Origin: Lucifuga dentata
Taxonomy: Eukaryota; Chordata; Actinopteri; Ophidiiformes; Bythitidae
Reading direction: 5' to 3'
Assembly (NCBI GenBank): GCA_014773175.1
Contig: VXCM01001293.1
Location: 18,758-82,757, forward strand
Length of the DNA stretch: 64,000 bases
Part shown: positions 1 to 13,334 of the stretch, in pieces
Layout: each line of letters begins with the position of its first letter
How positions within the stretch are numbered: position 1 is the first letter of the stretch
Position numbers and translations under genes: made by a program
Notes under the pieces: model-generated
The model's database searches: none
The model's input: the letters and a program-made list of their open reading frames with translations, nothing else
Told to the model about the DNA's origin: nothing

Positions 1-1508
1 ATTACATACACCATTTAATGTAAATATGAAGAATTGAAAAATAAAATAGGTGGGCTTGATAATGTTATTGTTAGCTCTTGTTCAATTTACAGTCCTAATT
101 TGCACACTTGCATTACATTTAAGAAGTTATTAATCTGTTATTTATCTATTGTTTGTTGTGTGTCAATATAAACAAAGTGAGCAATAATCAGAGAAAATAA
201 ATACATAACTGAAAAATCCAGATGGAAAATGGATAATAAAAATAACATGAGCAGTTTAACTGTTTATTGTAACTTTATTAATTCTGAGGAACTCTGAGAC
301 ATAACTAGCAGGTTGTTCCATTAGCAGAAGAACATTCTGAGCAGTTCTTGCTGCTAGATGATCTAAACTACAGTGAGCAGTAATTTCTCAGAGCAGGAAA
401 CGCACAACTTCTGGTACAAAAAAATTTGGTTCAACCTTTAGAAAAACTGTATATGAAAATTATGAGCCTTAAAAGGGAAATATTATACATATTTTCATTT
501 CATTTAGGGGCCTTTGCAATGCTTTAATGTGCAAAAAACACACTGATCCATTTCTACTCTCCTTTGCTGCTGCAGCACTGCTGTGCACACTCAGTGAAAA
601 CAGGTAGTTATAGGCACTGTCTCTTTAAGGCCCATTCCTGAAGAGCTCTGTTCTGTTTGGCCAACTGCATCAGGCCTGAGCTGGCAACACCAGCTCTGTG
701 GACCATGGACTGTGAAACTCAGGTACCGGTCAAATAGCTGCTTGTAATTTGCGGGTGTGTCTAACCAGATGAACAGGCAGGTAAATTCAAATGTGTTACA
801 TGTTGTTGTAAACATGTTAGAGAAGTAAAGGACCAATCACAAATGAAGCTCTCAGGACAGTTCTGCATTTTGACAACAGTAAACACATACTCCCTAGCAT
901 ATTATATTAAAAAAATAGAGTAATATGTCCCTTAAACAATGACATTAATGACATCAAAATCATGGCAACAGAGCATATGTACAGTAGATTCATATAAAAA
1001 CCATGAGATCTGTGTAGAATATATTTGTAACGTAAAACACATTAAATACAAACTTCTATGATATTTTACCAGCTGGGACACAAACGTAAGCCCTCTTGTT
1101 GTATGTGAAGCCACTACAAAAAGGCCATTCACTATTACCTGGACTAAATCATTACAGTGGTAGTCACTGAAAAAACTTGCAATAGTGACATCTGTATTTA
1201 AAAAAACAACGACCTCTCGAGTTGCAAAAAAAAAAAAAAAAAAAAGTCCATAACACAAGTATGACCAGCACTTGACTGATCTCTGGCAGCGAGCCTTGGT
1301 AAGGGTCAGAACATTATGTGCTGTAGAGGGACATTTAGAAGGACTCATGTGACTCACAACCTCAGAAGTAAAAGACCTTTTGGACTCATTGGCTCGAAAC
1401 GGGAGCAGTCCAAAAGAAATGTTATGAAAGCAGCTTCACAGTCATCATAAGAGCCAAATAACACTGTGACAGAGCACAGAGAGCCGCTTGTATGAAAAGT
1501 AAATGTAC

Positions 1509-2087
1509 CTTCTTATAGGTTTTCTCTCTGCCCATGCTCCATGGTCCTCCCATCTCTGCTGTAGTGGACATCTGTAATGGCAATATGATAAAGTCAAAAG
1601 ATTTTTGAATATTAACAAAAACACAATCTGTAAGTCATCTGCACATCCAAATATTAAGACCAATTCTCTAATAAAGTTCAAACATTTGCCTATTTTGTTC
1701 TCATATATTCCTATTTAATACAAATGGATTCATAGTAAGTTCTAAAAAAAACACTTCATTTGAATGTAGCTATGAAAAAAAACAATCACAGAGTTTGCAC
1801 TGAAACTGCTGCTTGATTTAATTAAGCAGAAACTCTACATTAGCTTCTTTAAGATTTGTGGTCTTATTGCATTTTCTTTGCTAATGTCACTTCTGAAGTA
1901 GATAAGAGCAACATATGGCCACAGATTATATGACTTGCAACTAATATTGCAATGCTGTACTATACTCTATATAACAAACTTAAACTTGCCTTGCTTAATG
2001 AAAAGCTGTTCCTGACAAACACAGATCAGGGCCACATCTCCTGGTCGTCACAGAACATCAGGAGGTGTGGATCTGATGGGGAACCCT
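1509..2087 (-). other. Candidate exon pair of an unidentified gene
   Basis: Two segments on the minus strand are bounded by splice-like signals: 1990-2087 (acceptor ending TTCTAG; downstream GC-type donor AAG|GCAAGT) and 1509-1558 (acceptor CTACAG, donor AAG|GTACAT). They join in phase 1. The second segment then reads EMGGPWSMGREKTYKK. In the same frame the first segment reads RSTPPDVL, a TGA stop, then RPGDVALICVCQEQLF. The stop means this is a broken exon, a sequence error, an untranslated exon or chance. I do not recognise the protein. Confidence 0.18.
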
Positions 2088-2345
2088 CTAGAAGAAATCA
2101 AGCATAAAACAGTTAAAGTCACATTCAGCAGTAAATGAAGCTGCTCCAAAGCTTCGTTATGACCACTTGAAGATGTAGGAGACCAAAGACTCCTTAATTA
2201 ACTATAATACGCTTGTGTGTTTTGAGTCTGAGGCCATTTAATGCCCTCTGTTAATCTGTGTCGGATAGAAAAGGCAATCTAATCCATTTGTAAACCCTCA
2301 CAGATGAACTGGCCTGCAAGAAGAGATCTGACAGTCGCTCAGGAC

Positions 2346-2346
<1 letters not shown>

Positions 2347-2378
<32 letters not shown>
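2347..2378. repeat. (GT)n microsatellite
   Basis: Perfect GT dinucleotide tract. A second, shorter one lies about 130 bp further on, near 2,511-2,533. Reading frames through both are artefacts rich in Cys-Val. Confidence 0.95.
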
Positions 2379-3444
2379 CCATCTTTTTATTAGTCTAGTT
2401 TTTGGAAAGAACCAATCCCTTCCTGTCACTCCAGCGATTCACGTAAAAAGCAAACTGCCTCTTCATCATTTCTCTGTTCTCTCTTTCCAGAAGTTCTGCA
2501 TAGTAGGCCTTGTGTGTGTGTGTGTGTGTGTGTTGGTTAAATAACACCTCATAAAGCACACTGGAGAAGTGTGTGTGAACGAGGTGTAATGGGCCCGCAG
2601 CCTCTGGGCTGGAAGTGACCTGCTGCTGGTCAGCTCACAGCACAACCAAGTCCTTGTTGAGCCGCAAAAACACTCGTCTGTCTCACTTCCTCTTCTGCTC
2701 TCCATTATTCGCACTGCACCACTCCCTTTCTTCCTCCTCCTTCACCTCCTCCTCACTTTCTGGCGTACCCTCCCCCCGTATCTCTCCTCCACACTCAGAG
2801 AAAATAAGAGTGACATAGCTCAATGAAGCTGACATAAGTGAATGTGTGTCTTTTCAGCAAAAGGAAAAAGGGATGGAGAGGAAGAATACAGGGATGGAGA
2901 GGAAGAATAAAGGTAGAGGCATAAGCAGAGTCTGCAGTCACCCCGCTACCTGCATATAAATGCACCTGCAAGTCTCAGAGCCTCCAGGATTACACAATAT
3001 CTTTCTGCTTCATCAGCATTTGAGGCTCTACATCCTCCGTCTGGAGCCAATCAGCAGCTGTGCACTCAGGTTCCTCCATGATCAAGATCACACAACCATC
3101 AAATCAGACTCTACTGTACAGAATATAAATCATCACAAATAAAAAAATCATCAACTGATGGCACGTGAAGAGATAACGAGCTAAATTTAGAGTAATGGCG
3201 TCAGCGTCCTACAACAAATGTTCCTACGCATATCTGTGAGCACGCATGTATGTTGGAGCTGTGTGTAAAAATAGCCTTTACAGGCACACACACACATGTG
3301 CACAGTCAGATAAGAATGCAGCAGACACTTAGCTCTTATCTCCAGACTGGGTCTTTATCTGTGCACCAGCACTTCATTGCTATAAATACAAAGACAACAT
3401 CAGCATATATACCTTTTACTGGAAGCACATCTCCCTACATACAA

Positions 3445-3745
3445 GGGTTGATTGGTAAATTCTGAGCCTAGTATTGAAAGTCAGAGTGTTAGCAGTTATT
3501 TACAGTAGTTTCCATAATCTCCCTCTAACTCAACTTTTACCTACGATCAGATAAGTCTTCCACAGTAGATATGACATGATCTGAGGTAAAACAGCTTTCA
3601 GCTAAAGCTTATCCGTGTTTGGGAAGAGGTGAAAGTCTGATGGGAGCAAGTCTACCATTTGTATAACTAACAGACACCTGTGCAAAAACACCTGAAGAAT
3701 TATATCATTTCCACAAAGATATTACAGCCCTTGCTTACGTTCTTA
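3445..3745. repeat. Dispersed repeat, family related to the 12.0-kb element
   Basis: Begins GGGTTGATTGGTAAATTCTG and shares further blocks with the element at 12,019-12,462 in inverted order. The shared blocks include a segment reading GGGAAGAGGTGAAAGTCTGAT and another around ATTACAGCCCTTGCTTACG. A third, poorer match to the last block lies near 27,960-28,080, inside an unc45b intron. Old, diverged copy; no coding capacity. Confidence 0.5.
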
Positions 3746-5141
3746 CATATCAGACTAGTAGCATGGGTAGAATTCAAAATAGAAACTGTAGTTATTTGTC
3801 TTTATTTGTGTTTCCTCCTCGCCTTCAGGGAATATTCCATCGTTTTTAATTCCCTCTAAGGAATCTTACAGTGTGTTGACTCATCCTGAATGAAAAGACT
3901 ACATTTACTGCAAGACTCTGCAGCGAGGCACCAGAATTTTCAGCACAATACAAACCCCCCTTATCAATGATCTGCGTGATCAGAATCTGAATATGTCTCC
4001 TCACAACTCGACAACGAAGCATCGATCTGAGTGGAATGACACTCTTGCATCAGAGCTCACTGATGAGCTACATTCGACTGTCAGCTCAGCCAGCACATAC
4101 AATATATGAGGTTCTTTTTTAAGAAAGTCTGGTGCATAATCAGCAGCTCATTTGGATTTTATCTCCTGTTTTTTCTTCACTTTCTATTCGTGGAAGTTGT
4201 CAATGAGTTGTTGTTTACTGTAAACTACAGAGAATTGTGTCTCCATGCAGGAAACTTTGGGTTTAAATCAGAGTGAAAATTGATTTAAACAGTTTCTGTG
4301 GGAAAAAATCTAGGTATTTTTTCTGTAAAAATCAGTAATAACCAAAATCAATGAGCTTTAACAGTATGTCACTACTAATCTACTAAATACTGTTTCAAGT
4401 TAGACTTTAACGTTCAAGGAGAAAACACAGGAGGAATAACTTTGACTGTAATGTAAAATGTGGATTTTAATGTAAAATCCACATTTTTCTGCAGATAAGA
4501 CACATGATTCACTTGCTGTCCTTTAGCTCGATTCAATGCAATTTTGCACTGAACAAGATTATCAGTAAAGTGATTTTTGATGTCCACCTCCATGTTCTGA
4601 GCCTGAGGAATGTCAGTAAACCTGGAGGTCCATTTAACTCCCTGTCCATTTTCCTCCTCACACATATTGTCAGTGTTAAAGAGTCCTCCCTCTCTCTCCT
4701 GATCCCACAACCCAGCCAGTCCAACAACAGACCATTTCTAGAACAATCCGTGAGAGGCCCACACCTGCACCACTGTCTATCCCCTCTCAACAAAGACAGG
4801 CAGACAGACGGATGGATATGGACAGATCATCCCACTGACATAACCAGAAAAACACAAAAGCGTGATGTTACATGAAAAAATGAAATCAGTAAATTATGTC
4901 CAGAAAGGCACCGTTCACTTAGTTCAGAAATACATTACTTGATACTAAAAATTCAAAAAGTGTCTTGTGAAATTAGTGACTCTGGCAGGTAATGGATGTT
5001 TTGTGGTTTGGATGAGGTTCAACTGTAAAAGGATATAATGGATCAATCGGAAAACACAACACTTTAAAGACTCAGTTTTGACGTGGATCTGAATGACAAC
5101 CACGTGGAACTGACCTAACAATGACGCAGAGATAAATAATA

Positions 5142-5151
5142 CCACTTATTA

Positions 5152-5197
<46 letters not shown>

Positions 5198-5208
5198 NCC
5201 ACTTATTA

Positions 5209-5254
<46 letters not shown>
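5142..5254. other. Duplicated microsatellite flank around an N (assembly artefact)
   Basis: A 56-bp block (CCACTTATTAG, then GT repeats, then GA repeats) occurs twice in direct orientation, separated by a single N at 5,198. This is the pattern of two contig ends that overlap but were not merged. Confidence 0.8.
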
Positions 5255-7349
5255 CAGAAGGTATGTTTGTTTCTATGCCTTTAAGAAAGTCATGAAAGGT
5301 GACATGAGGACTGTGTACGTCAGCAGTCAAATCTCGCTGTACAGTAAACATCACATAAAATACACACCAATGGAGAATTTTGATCAAATAAGGAATGCAT
5401 TAACAAGCCACAAGAATCTCCATTTCACACAGTTGTCAAGCTTGAATTTCACACATACACACACAAACACACACAAAGTAGCTGTCCACTTAAAAGGTAA
5501 AAACAGAAAACAGAAGTTTCTTGCCAAACCTACCGCAGTTTGGTACAATTTCGCACACGGCTGCTCACATATTTCCTCCCTGATCTCTCTGTCAGCCTCT
5601 CCATTTCTTTTCCTCGTCTTCTCCTCCTGCTCCTCCTCACCTCCTCCAAAACTCTACCACCCTTCAAACAAACACACTTGTGTGCAGATCAAACACTGGC
5701 TCTCTTACCATTTCTCCTCCGTGGCTTCCGTGATATTGCCAAGGGTGCCAGACGGCCTCTGTGAAAGTCAAACAGCCAAAATGTAGCCAAGCACTCTTGG
5801 CAAGGAGATTATGTAGCTGAGAGCAGAACCTGGCTTTGCAGTTTAACAAAAAACACATCCAGCACACCTGGAGTGTCAAAGAATCTTAGTAGTAATAGTG
5901 CTGGTACTGCAGAGGCAGATGGATCACAAGCTTGACATGTTACATAATCTCTATAGGGGATGTGGCTCTTTCAATCCATGACAAAAGTGGAACAACAATT
6001 CCCACAGATGACCAAAACCACTTTTAATAAATCATCTGATCGTGACATCAGAAGTGAGAGGCTTCAAAACCATAAAAAATCGCAGCTAAGAGCTTCCACA
6101 GATCCTATTACCATCCACTCTGTAAAGAAGGAGACCTGATTGCTACATCTGCTAATGGGATTCGGATGTTACATCTACTGAGTGTTCCTTTGACCTGGTC
6201 TGTTTTACTCCAGTCTTCTGATACTAGTGGATGACTGCAGCGGGTTGGAGAGATAATGGAGAATCAATAGTGGGGCAGTAACGCAGGGGTCTGAGGATGG
6301 CTGGGCTTTTGTGTCCTTCACAACCTCTGACTGCGAGATGTTAGATAAGCACAGATATCTGGATTTGGGTTGATACAATCCAGATGATACATGTGAAGTC
6401 AGCTTAGCGAGGTCTGTAGGGATCTGCCTTATCAACTTAACCACTCTGATCCTTAAGCTCACACACACTCATCCCTAATTTGAAATGCAAAACACTTTGT
6501 AAAGATTAATATTGCTGGTTTTATTGTTTTCTTTTATAAAACCTCACTGAATTGTGGAAAAATAGCCAATGAAAACAGCTAATAAAAGAAAATAAAATGG
6601 TAATAAAGTGGTCCCAAAAAGCATAAACAAGGCCGTAAGCGACTGTGGGGAAATGGTCATTATCATGCTGACAGCCTTGTGCAAACACTCCACTCACTGG
6701 TTACCGTTTGATGTTTGGTGCAACAGCATGATTATATAATTGGCTTAACTACCCCAACCGTGTAAAATATTTGCTTCTGTCAAATTGTGTAATGCTGCTG
6801 GGTAACAAACACAAAATGTCTGGCCTCCCTTACACTAACCAATCAGAAATAATCAGTCTTATCATAAAGAAACTGAAATGTAGACTGGCCTCAAAACATT
6901 GAGATTTGTCCCCCCCTGGCTGCGGTGGATCTTTTAAGAATGTCTGTGTGTTTTTCACTGACAAACAGGCAGAGGCGAGAGTTGGGGTTGAGGGTGTAGG
7001 ATTTGTTCAGTTGAAAAAAACGTTTCCTCATCTCGCTCAAAATCAATTAAACTTCCAAAGAAACAAACACGGCGCCTCTAACAGCTCTGCGAGGTCAACA
7101 AAACACACGTGAAGGCATGCAGAGTGTAAAATGCCGCCAACTCATACATATGCACATTTGCTCACTCCTTCCTACAATAAGTGAAGGTGAAAAACAGCAG
7201 GCAGGCGTAATTTTGAATTGTTTTGGTGTGTTTGGTTCCATATTTCCCTGTATCCTGTGGAGGTGTGTTTGTTTTCGGAGGGATGAGCTGTGCAGCAGCT
7301 ATGTATCTGCCTGTGTGTACCAGCCATTATGCAGCACTGCAGAGCTACA

Positions 7350-7351
<2 letters not shown>

Positions 7352-7401
<50 letters not shown>
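7352..7401. repeat. (GT)25 microsatellite
   Basis: Long perfect GT tract in unannotated DNA. It is flanked by an AG-rich stretch several hundred bases later (7,670-7,860). Confidence 0.95.
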
Positions 7402-7402
<1 letters not shown>

Positions 7403-8333
7403 CATTAGTGATGTCTTCACAAGTGTGATGAAAACATAAAGAATGGGAGCACTTAGCAATACGGACAGCTACTCTAGCCGAGTGTGTAGAGTGTGTGCTG
7501 AGTTCATAGCACAACATCACTGTGAATCTAAGCATTGGTTTAGGTGCTTAATAGGATTGATTTATATGTAACGTGCATGTGTGAGATAAACCGCTGGACC
7601 GGGCAGCTGTCTCTAAATGTATATTTCAATTTATGCAGAGACTTTATGTGACCTTTAGACAAAGGGAAACACAGATAGAGTGAGAGAGTAGGAGAGAGGG
7701 AAAGAAAGGGTGCAGCTCTAAGTCATTTCACTTACGTAATAACTACCACTACAGATTGCTATGACCTTTAAGATGTGACATGAACAAAAGATGAGCAAGA
7801 GAGAGAGGGAGGGAAGGAAAGGTACAAAGGAGGAAGACAGCAGGAGAGAGAAATAAAAGGTGTCATCATTTTATTTATTCCGTTATTCCCCTCATGATTT
7901 GTGCAACAACAGCCATCCCTTCTCAAGTTTCATTTCACAGCAAAGCCATTTTGTCTATCAAGAGGGAACAATGTCTGCTCTTTAATAAAGCATACAATGA
8001 GCCCATGGTAATAATGTGCAAATCTGATTAGCAGATACAGAAAAACAGAATGAATGTATTTTGTTCTGTATGAGAACACAAGAAACCCAGGCAGAGCTGT
8101 ATTTGGAATTCAGCGAGCGTCTCTCTCTCTCCAGTCCTACTTGCATGAGAAGCAGTGTGGAGGAGGTCACCCTCTGTGTCCACAGAGCCACATGATGCAA
8201 CTGAGGGGTTGTGGGGGNGGGGGGAGACAGAGATGACTGTATGGAGAGAAAACAGAGGCAATGTTCTAAATGCAGAAGGGATGGCTCTGAGACAAGGAAG
8301 ACTTTGGCTTATTATATTTAACAATTAGTGAAT

Positions 8334-8353
8334 GAGTGAGTGAGTGAGTGAGT

Positions 8354-8390
<37 letters not shown>

Positions 8391-8416
8391 GCCCANGAGT
8401 GAGTGAGTGAGTGAGT

Positions 8417-8453
<37 letters not shown>

Positions 8454-8458
8454 GCCCA
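8334..8458. other. Duplicated GAGT/GA repeat block around an N (assembly artefact)
   Basis: A block of about 62 bp made of GAGT repeats, GA repeats and the tail CTTGCCCA occurs twice, with one N at 8,396 between the copies. Another N sits in a G-run at 8,218. Same pattern as the other single-N duplications in the window. Confidence 0.8.
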
Positions 8459-10752
8459 TCCCAAGCCCATTTTAGCTTCGCTCAGACCTGTTGCAAAGTC
8501 CAAGGTCCTCTTATTCTCCTTCATGGTGACAGCCCAGTTTATTATCTGCACATGCACATGCATATCTCAGTGAATTGGGCTGTTTGTTACTTCCTGCCAT
8601 GGTTCCTCATGGGGGGCAGAGGGAAAAAAGCCGCCTATACCTTCACTAATCTGAGAATAAAAGATGAAGACCAAAAGAGAGAAAAAGAAGAGGAATCTCA
8701 CATTGGAAACTTCTGCATTCTTTAACTCTTTTCTCCCACTTGTTTGTTTTCATCCTTTCCCTTATGCTCTCATTCCCTGTCATCTCTCCTTCCGCCTCTC
8801 TCACTCCAGCGCCCTATGGTCCTTGCTGATGGCCTGATAAGCCTTGTCCTTGTCAGGCCAAGAAAGTGGGGGATGGGGATGGTCAACAGGACCACAACAA
8901 GCAGCCACAACAACAAACATCATAACATCCGGCCAATCTGAATTCGTTCATGGATGCCATTGAGTCTCTCTGCCAACAACCAATGACCAACCAATCCTTA
9001 CACAGATTAGGGCCATTGTCAACCAATCACAGCTGCAGGCCTCCTTTGGGAGATTTTTCTGTATCTGAAAAGTTGGTGCTGACGTGCTATGGGGCCAGGG
9101 AGAGGGAAACTCCCATTTGGAGGTCATTAAGATCAAAGTGATAATAGTGGGAAACTCACATCTAGATTCAGCTGTTCCAACATAAACGAAGGGCAGTTTA
9201 ACACGTCCTAACAGTCCTCCAACGATTAGCATACCTCTGTGCTAACATATGAGTGTAAGTGCTGCAGAAACGCAATGGCTGTGAGTGACATGTCAGCTCA
9301 CATCACATCCCTCAGTATTACATAAGGAAGCAATAATCTGAATTGCTGTGTCAATTTGGATTTTCAGCAATCGTCAACTTTTCGCTTTCAGTATGAAACT
9401 AGAAAAAGCTGATAGGAATTTAACTGCCTCTAACTGAGTTAGACAGTTGTCACCATTATGACAAGAAAAAATTAGCTTAGACTAATTTAGGCTGCAGGAT
9501 ATTTTAATGATTTTTTAAAAATACACAGGCATATTGGGCTTTTCCACAGAAAACACAACATTTTTTAGAGTTTTTACACAAACCTGAGATTACATAGTGT
9601 TATTGCATAGTACATTTAGTCCTGGATCACTTCAAGCACATAAACACAGGATGAAGGGTGTGACTTTGAGTTCAGGAGATGATTTTCTATTTCCATCAAG
9701 TTCATCTAGTTTTCATTTTCTAACAGATTTTATGTCTTCTGAGGTGAACATAATGATGCTGATAATAAAACTCAATCCTGGATGAGTCCTGGCTGCTCTC
9801 TGTAGTACAGTATATGGTATGTGCTGACATTAGTGCAGCTTGTCCAATGAAAAAGCACAATGAAACGGATAACAGAGGGAGGGCGGAGCTTATGAACAGA
9901 GGTGTGCAGGCTAAACCTCATCAGGTTAATACAATATGTGGGTCATTTTCCAGCCTGAGGCAAATCCAGAGCTGACACCATGGAGGGACAAGACAAAACC
10001 TGACAGGCTAAAAGTTAAGTAGCACCTTTCTTCTTCCACTATGGAGAAGATGCTCCTGATCCCATGTTATAAATCTTTCGAGACTATTGGTAGACTAATG
10101 AACACAACTGCTGACAAACTACTGACAGATAATTAATAAATTCTAGTTATAGTCAATAATTATATACAATACAAATAATTTCTTGGTTATAGCTTTGCAA
10201 GTGCAAAGACTTGTTTGTTCCATTTTAAAAGCTGAATAACTAAGCAAATTTAGGTTATTATAGTTGCTTCAGGTACAACTTAAATACATTTAATCATTTG
10301 TTACCCCCACCAAATGTTATGTTTTACCTGTATCTTACCTTAATTGTTTGGTTGATTTGTTTGTTTGATCGTTAGCAGTATTACTAAAAAACTTATTAAT
10401 TGATTTTTTTGAAACTTGACAGAAGGGCCCAGGGAGGACCCCATTAAGTTTTGGTACAGATCTGAATCCAGGGCAGATCCAGAAATTATTTTAAAATAAT
10501 TCAGATATATTGCAAGATAGTTTTTTTTTTGTTTTGTTTTGTTTTTTTTTTACATTTTTGTCAGTTTCTACAAAAGTAATACACCAATCTCAATGAAACA
10601 AATCAGGCATATTTAATCCCATTGTAGATTATCAATAGGAGCAGTTTGGTCTGGATCTAGATAATAGGGTTATCCCTAGGGTTAACCTAGGGTTACTAAT
10701 TATTAACCTATTAATTAATTACCTATTAACCTAGGATTAATAGGGTTAATAT

Positions 10753-10774
10753 TGTTAACCCTAACCCTAACCCT
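10753..10774 (-). repeat. Interstitial telomere-like repeat (CCCTAA)n
   Basis: Three near-perfect CCCTAA units follow a degenerate stretch (10,670-10,750) built of TTAACC, TAGGG and CCTAGG words in both orientations. It reads as the C-rich strand of the vertebrate telomere repeat. It is far too short to be a telomere; it could be a repair scar or a chance expansion. Confidence 0.7.
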
Positions 10775-12018
10775 ATAAGGATCATCTGGTGGACTAAAAT
10801 ACTGTATATGCTTGGACAGCATTAATGGAATTGCTGTATACTAACAAATATGGCTACAAACATTCAACAACAACCACTAATGTGTAGCGAAGGTGAGGCT
10901 GATTCAGTATCATAAAAATGGTTTTGATGTATCTTCAATTCTTACATAGGTATATATAATTAGAACAAGACAACTTTTATTGAGGCTTGCTCAGGCCTGG
11001 TGGAGGTACTGTATTTCAGTCTTTTTTTCAAGGTCTTGGCCCTGATGAAAAATTGTTGGCCCTTTTTTTTAGCCTAATATGTCTGATTAAATAAAGTTTT
11101 TAATGCTATTTGTATCCTTTGGACTCTTTGGTGAATTTTCTGTTCTTGTTACTACTTCTTCACCTTAAACAGCATCTCAAACTCTCCTTGGTTGAAACTG
11201 ATAGACCACTTGATTTTTGTTTCAACAGAACAAAATTTGCAAAAACTTTTCTCCAAGTAAATTGTTGTCATGTTCTCAGACAAACAAAGATGGCTGCCAC
11301 AATTTTTCCTCACATATTCTTTTCAGTCTGTATGGAAACAATCCCGAAAAAATCCATAACTACAGTTAAGCATGAAATGCTCTCCTCAGTCACTCACTCT
11401 GCTGCCTGATTGAAGTTAAGCTCACCTGAAGATAGCAGCAACTTGTTATCATGAATTCTGCATGAACCCCAAAAGGAAACATGAAAAGGTTGGCAAGATA
11501 TCGAGTAACCTGAGATGAGGGACTCCGGAAAGAAAACAAACAGTGTTTTTACATTTTGAAGCCATAATCACTGGGAGATAGCACATCAGCACTTGGACCT
11601 TGAGGACCCTTGGAGAGAGGTCACACTTGACTCACAAATATTACCCAGAGCCTGATCTCATTATCACAGCACAGTGAGGTATTTATTAGCAGACCATCTT
11701 GAATCAGCCAAACCCAACAAAACACACCGATCAGTCAGTCCACTATCATCAATGTGAGAGAGAACCGAGAACTTGACTTATGTAACTGTCTTAAATGAGC
11801 CTCATATGCTTATTTTGGTTCTATCACCATGATCCCATGGTGCAGTGCGAGCACAGTACTGAATGCTCTTTGACCCAAAATCACAATACTGTACTAAAAA
11901 CCCACAGCTGCTAATTATTCTGCTACCTCTTCATATTAAGCCTATACAACAGGAAACAGGTTAAATATGGACACCTCAGGAAGAAGACAATTTGACTTTT
12001 ATGTTTGTAGTTTTGAGA

Positions 12019-12462
12019 GGTTGATTGACAAGTTCTGAACCTAACACATAATGAAGTGAGCAAGGGCTGTAATAGTTTTATAGTGGTAAGTAAAATGATT
12101 CCTTTAGTATTCATCTGACGTCAATTCCAGAAGTACTCGAGGCTCTGTGAGTTGTATAAAATAAAGGTCAACATGCAGTACTTCCTGACTGCTTTCCATG
12201 ATTGTGATTTCCATTCTGCTCATCTGATTTGTCGCAATCAGACTTTCACCTCTTCCCAGATAAGAAAAAGGCTTTAGATAGGATCTGTCTGGGCTCAGAT
12301 GCTGACATCATATCAGCTGTGGAGGGTTTTTTGGATAGGCAAAAATATGATTATGTGATAAAATCTTTATAGCATCATTGGCAGAAATGTTTCAAGTTGG
12401 AAGGAAACTGCCACTCCACTGTAGCATTTTTCAATGGTAGGTTCAGAAGTTATCAATCAACC
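12019..12462. mobile_element. Inverted-repeat (MITE-like) element
   Basis: The left end GGTTGATTGACAAGTTCTGA is found in inverted form at the right end, with a few mismatches over about 24 bp. The span is about 444 bp without coding capacity. A related, partly matching copy lies at 3,445-3,745. This suggests a non-autonomous DNA transposon; the superfamily cannot be told from the visible ends. Confidence 0.55.
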
Positions 12463-13312
12463 TTCAGTTAATCACATATTTAAGACACAGTCTGATAAAC
12501 TCACAGCACAGTAAAAGCTCAAGAAAGGAGAAAAGCCAAAAACACTTTTGAGTCACCCAATCAATATGATTTCCAGTAACAAGATTTGGGCTCTGCAGCG
12601 CTGTGGCACTTCTCTTGCTAGTCAAATGGAAAATATTACATAATGCACAGACACTTTCACTCTGACAAGCTGCATATCAGTGCAAGAGCAGCAGGAGGAA
12701 CAGTGCTGGAGTTCAGGTATTATTCCCAAGGAAAGTGCAAAGGATTTGCATGAGCTGTTTTTCCTTTCAAACATCCTCTGATCAGCACCTGGTCCCAGCT
12801 CCACTCCCTCACAGGCAAATCAGGTGCTAACAGGAAGGTCAAAAGGAAACCACATGCTCATATTCTTCACAACCTTGCCCTAAAGCCTGGCTTTAATGCA
12901 GTCAGTTTTGTGTTAGTATCTATTTTTCCAGCACAAGGAAATCACACCCTAACAAAGGGTCATTGGTCAGATTCAGATCCTGGACATTGATGACACATGC
13001 TATTCTAAAAGATAATAGACAACATTGCATTATTAATAAATTCCTCCATACTTGCACAAATTGTAAAACCCCTGAGTCATTTCTATCTTATTTCTAATTC
13101 AGGTTTTCATCAGAAAGAGGAAACATAAACATTAGAAATGTGCGGTCATCTCTTTCACGACAGACAGAAAACCAGATCACAGCTGCTAATGTACCAGGTT
13201 CCAGAGTATTTGGTTGTTGATTTTTTTTTTTTCTTTTTTTTTGGTAAGTTAATTAAACACAAAAATTTTTTCCTCGTTGGGTCTAAGCTATTTCACTGTC
13301 CGAGCCCAGTGA

Positions 13313-13334
13313 TTAGGGTTAGGGTTAGGGTTAA
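13313..13334 (+). repeat. Interstitial telomere-like repeat (TTAGGG)n
   Basis: About three TTAGGG units in a row, ending in TTAAGG. The G-rich strand runs on plus, the opposite orientation to the tract 2.5 kb upstream. Confidence 0.75.

Larger units (their letters stand above)
1..9590. other. Gene-poor stretch with microsatellites
   Basis: No gene could be recognised here on either strand. The DNA is AT-rich and broken by (GT)n and (GA)n tracts, a pyrimidine-rich patch near 2,690-2,790 and a purine-rich patch near 7,670-7,860. Open frames are short and many are translations of the microsatellites. Two weakly supported minus-strand candidate exons near 1.5 and 2.0 kb are listed separately. 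The region may be intronic or intergenic. Confidence 0.6.

Noticed and set aside
7117..7535. Cys-Val or His-Thr repeat frames over GT tracts (also at 2.3, 5.2, 31.6, 37.5, 47.4 and 49.6 kb)
   Set aside because: Microsatellite translations without any protein feature.
8810..8875. Minus-strand segment reading WPDKDKAYQAISKDHRALE then a stop
   Set aside because: Protein-like composition, but no clear acceptor, no neighbouring exons and no recognised family.
11110..11409. 99-codon plus-strand frame
   Set aside because: Leu-rich low-complexity start, no splice context and no family; probably chance or repeat.
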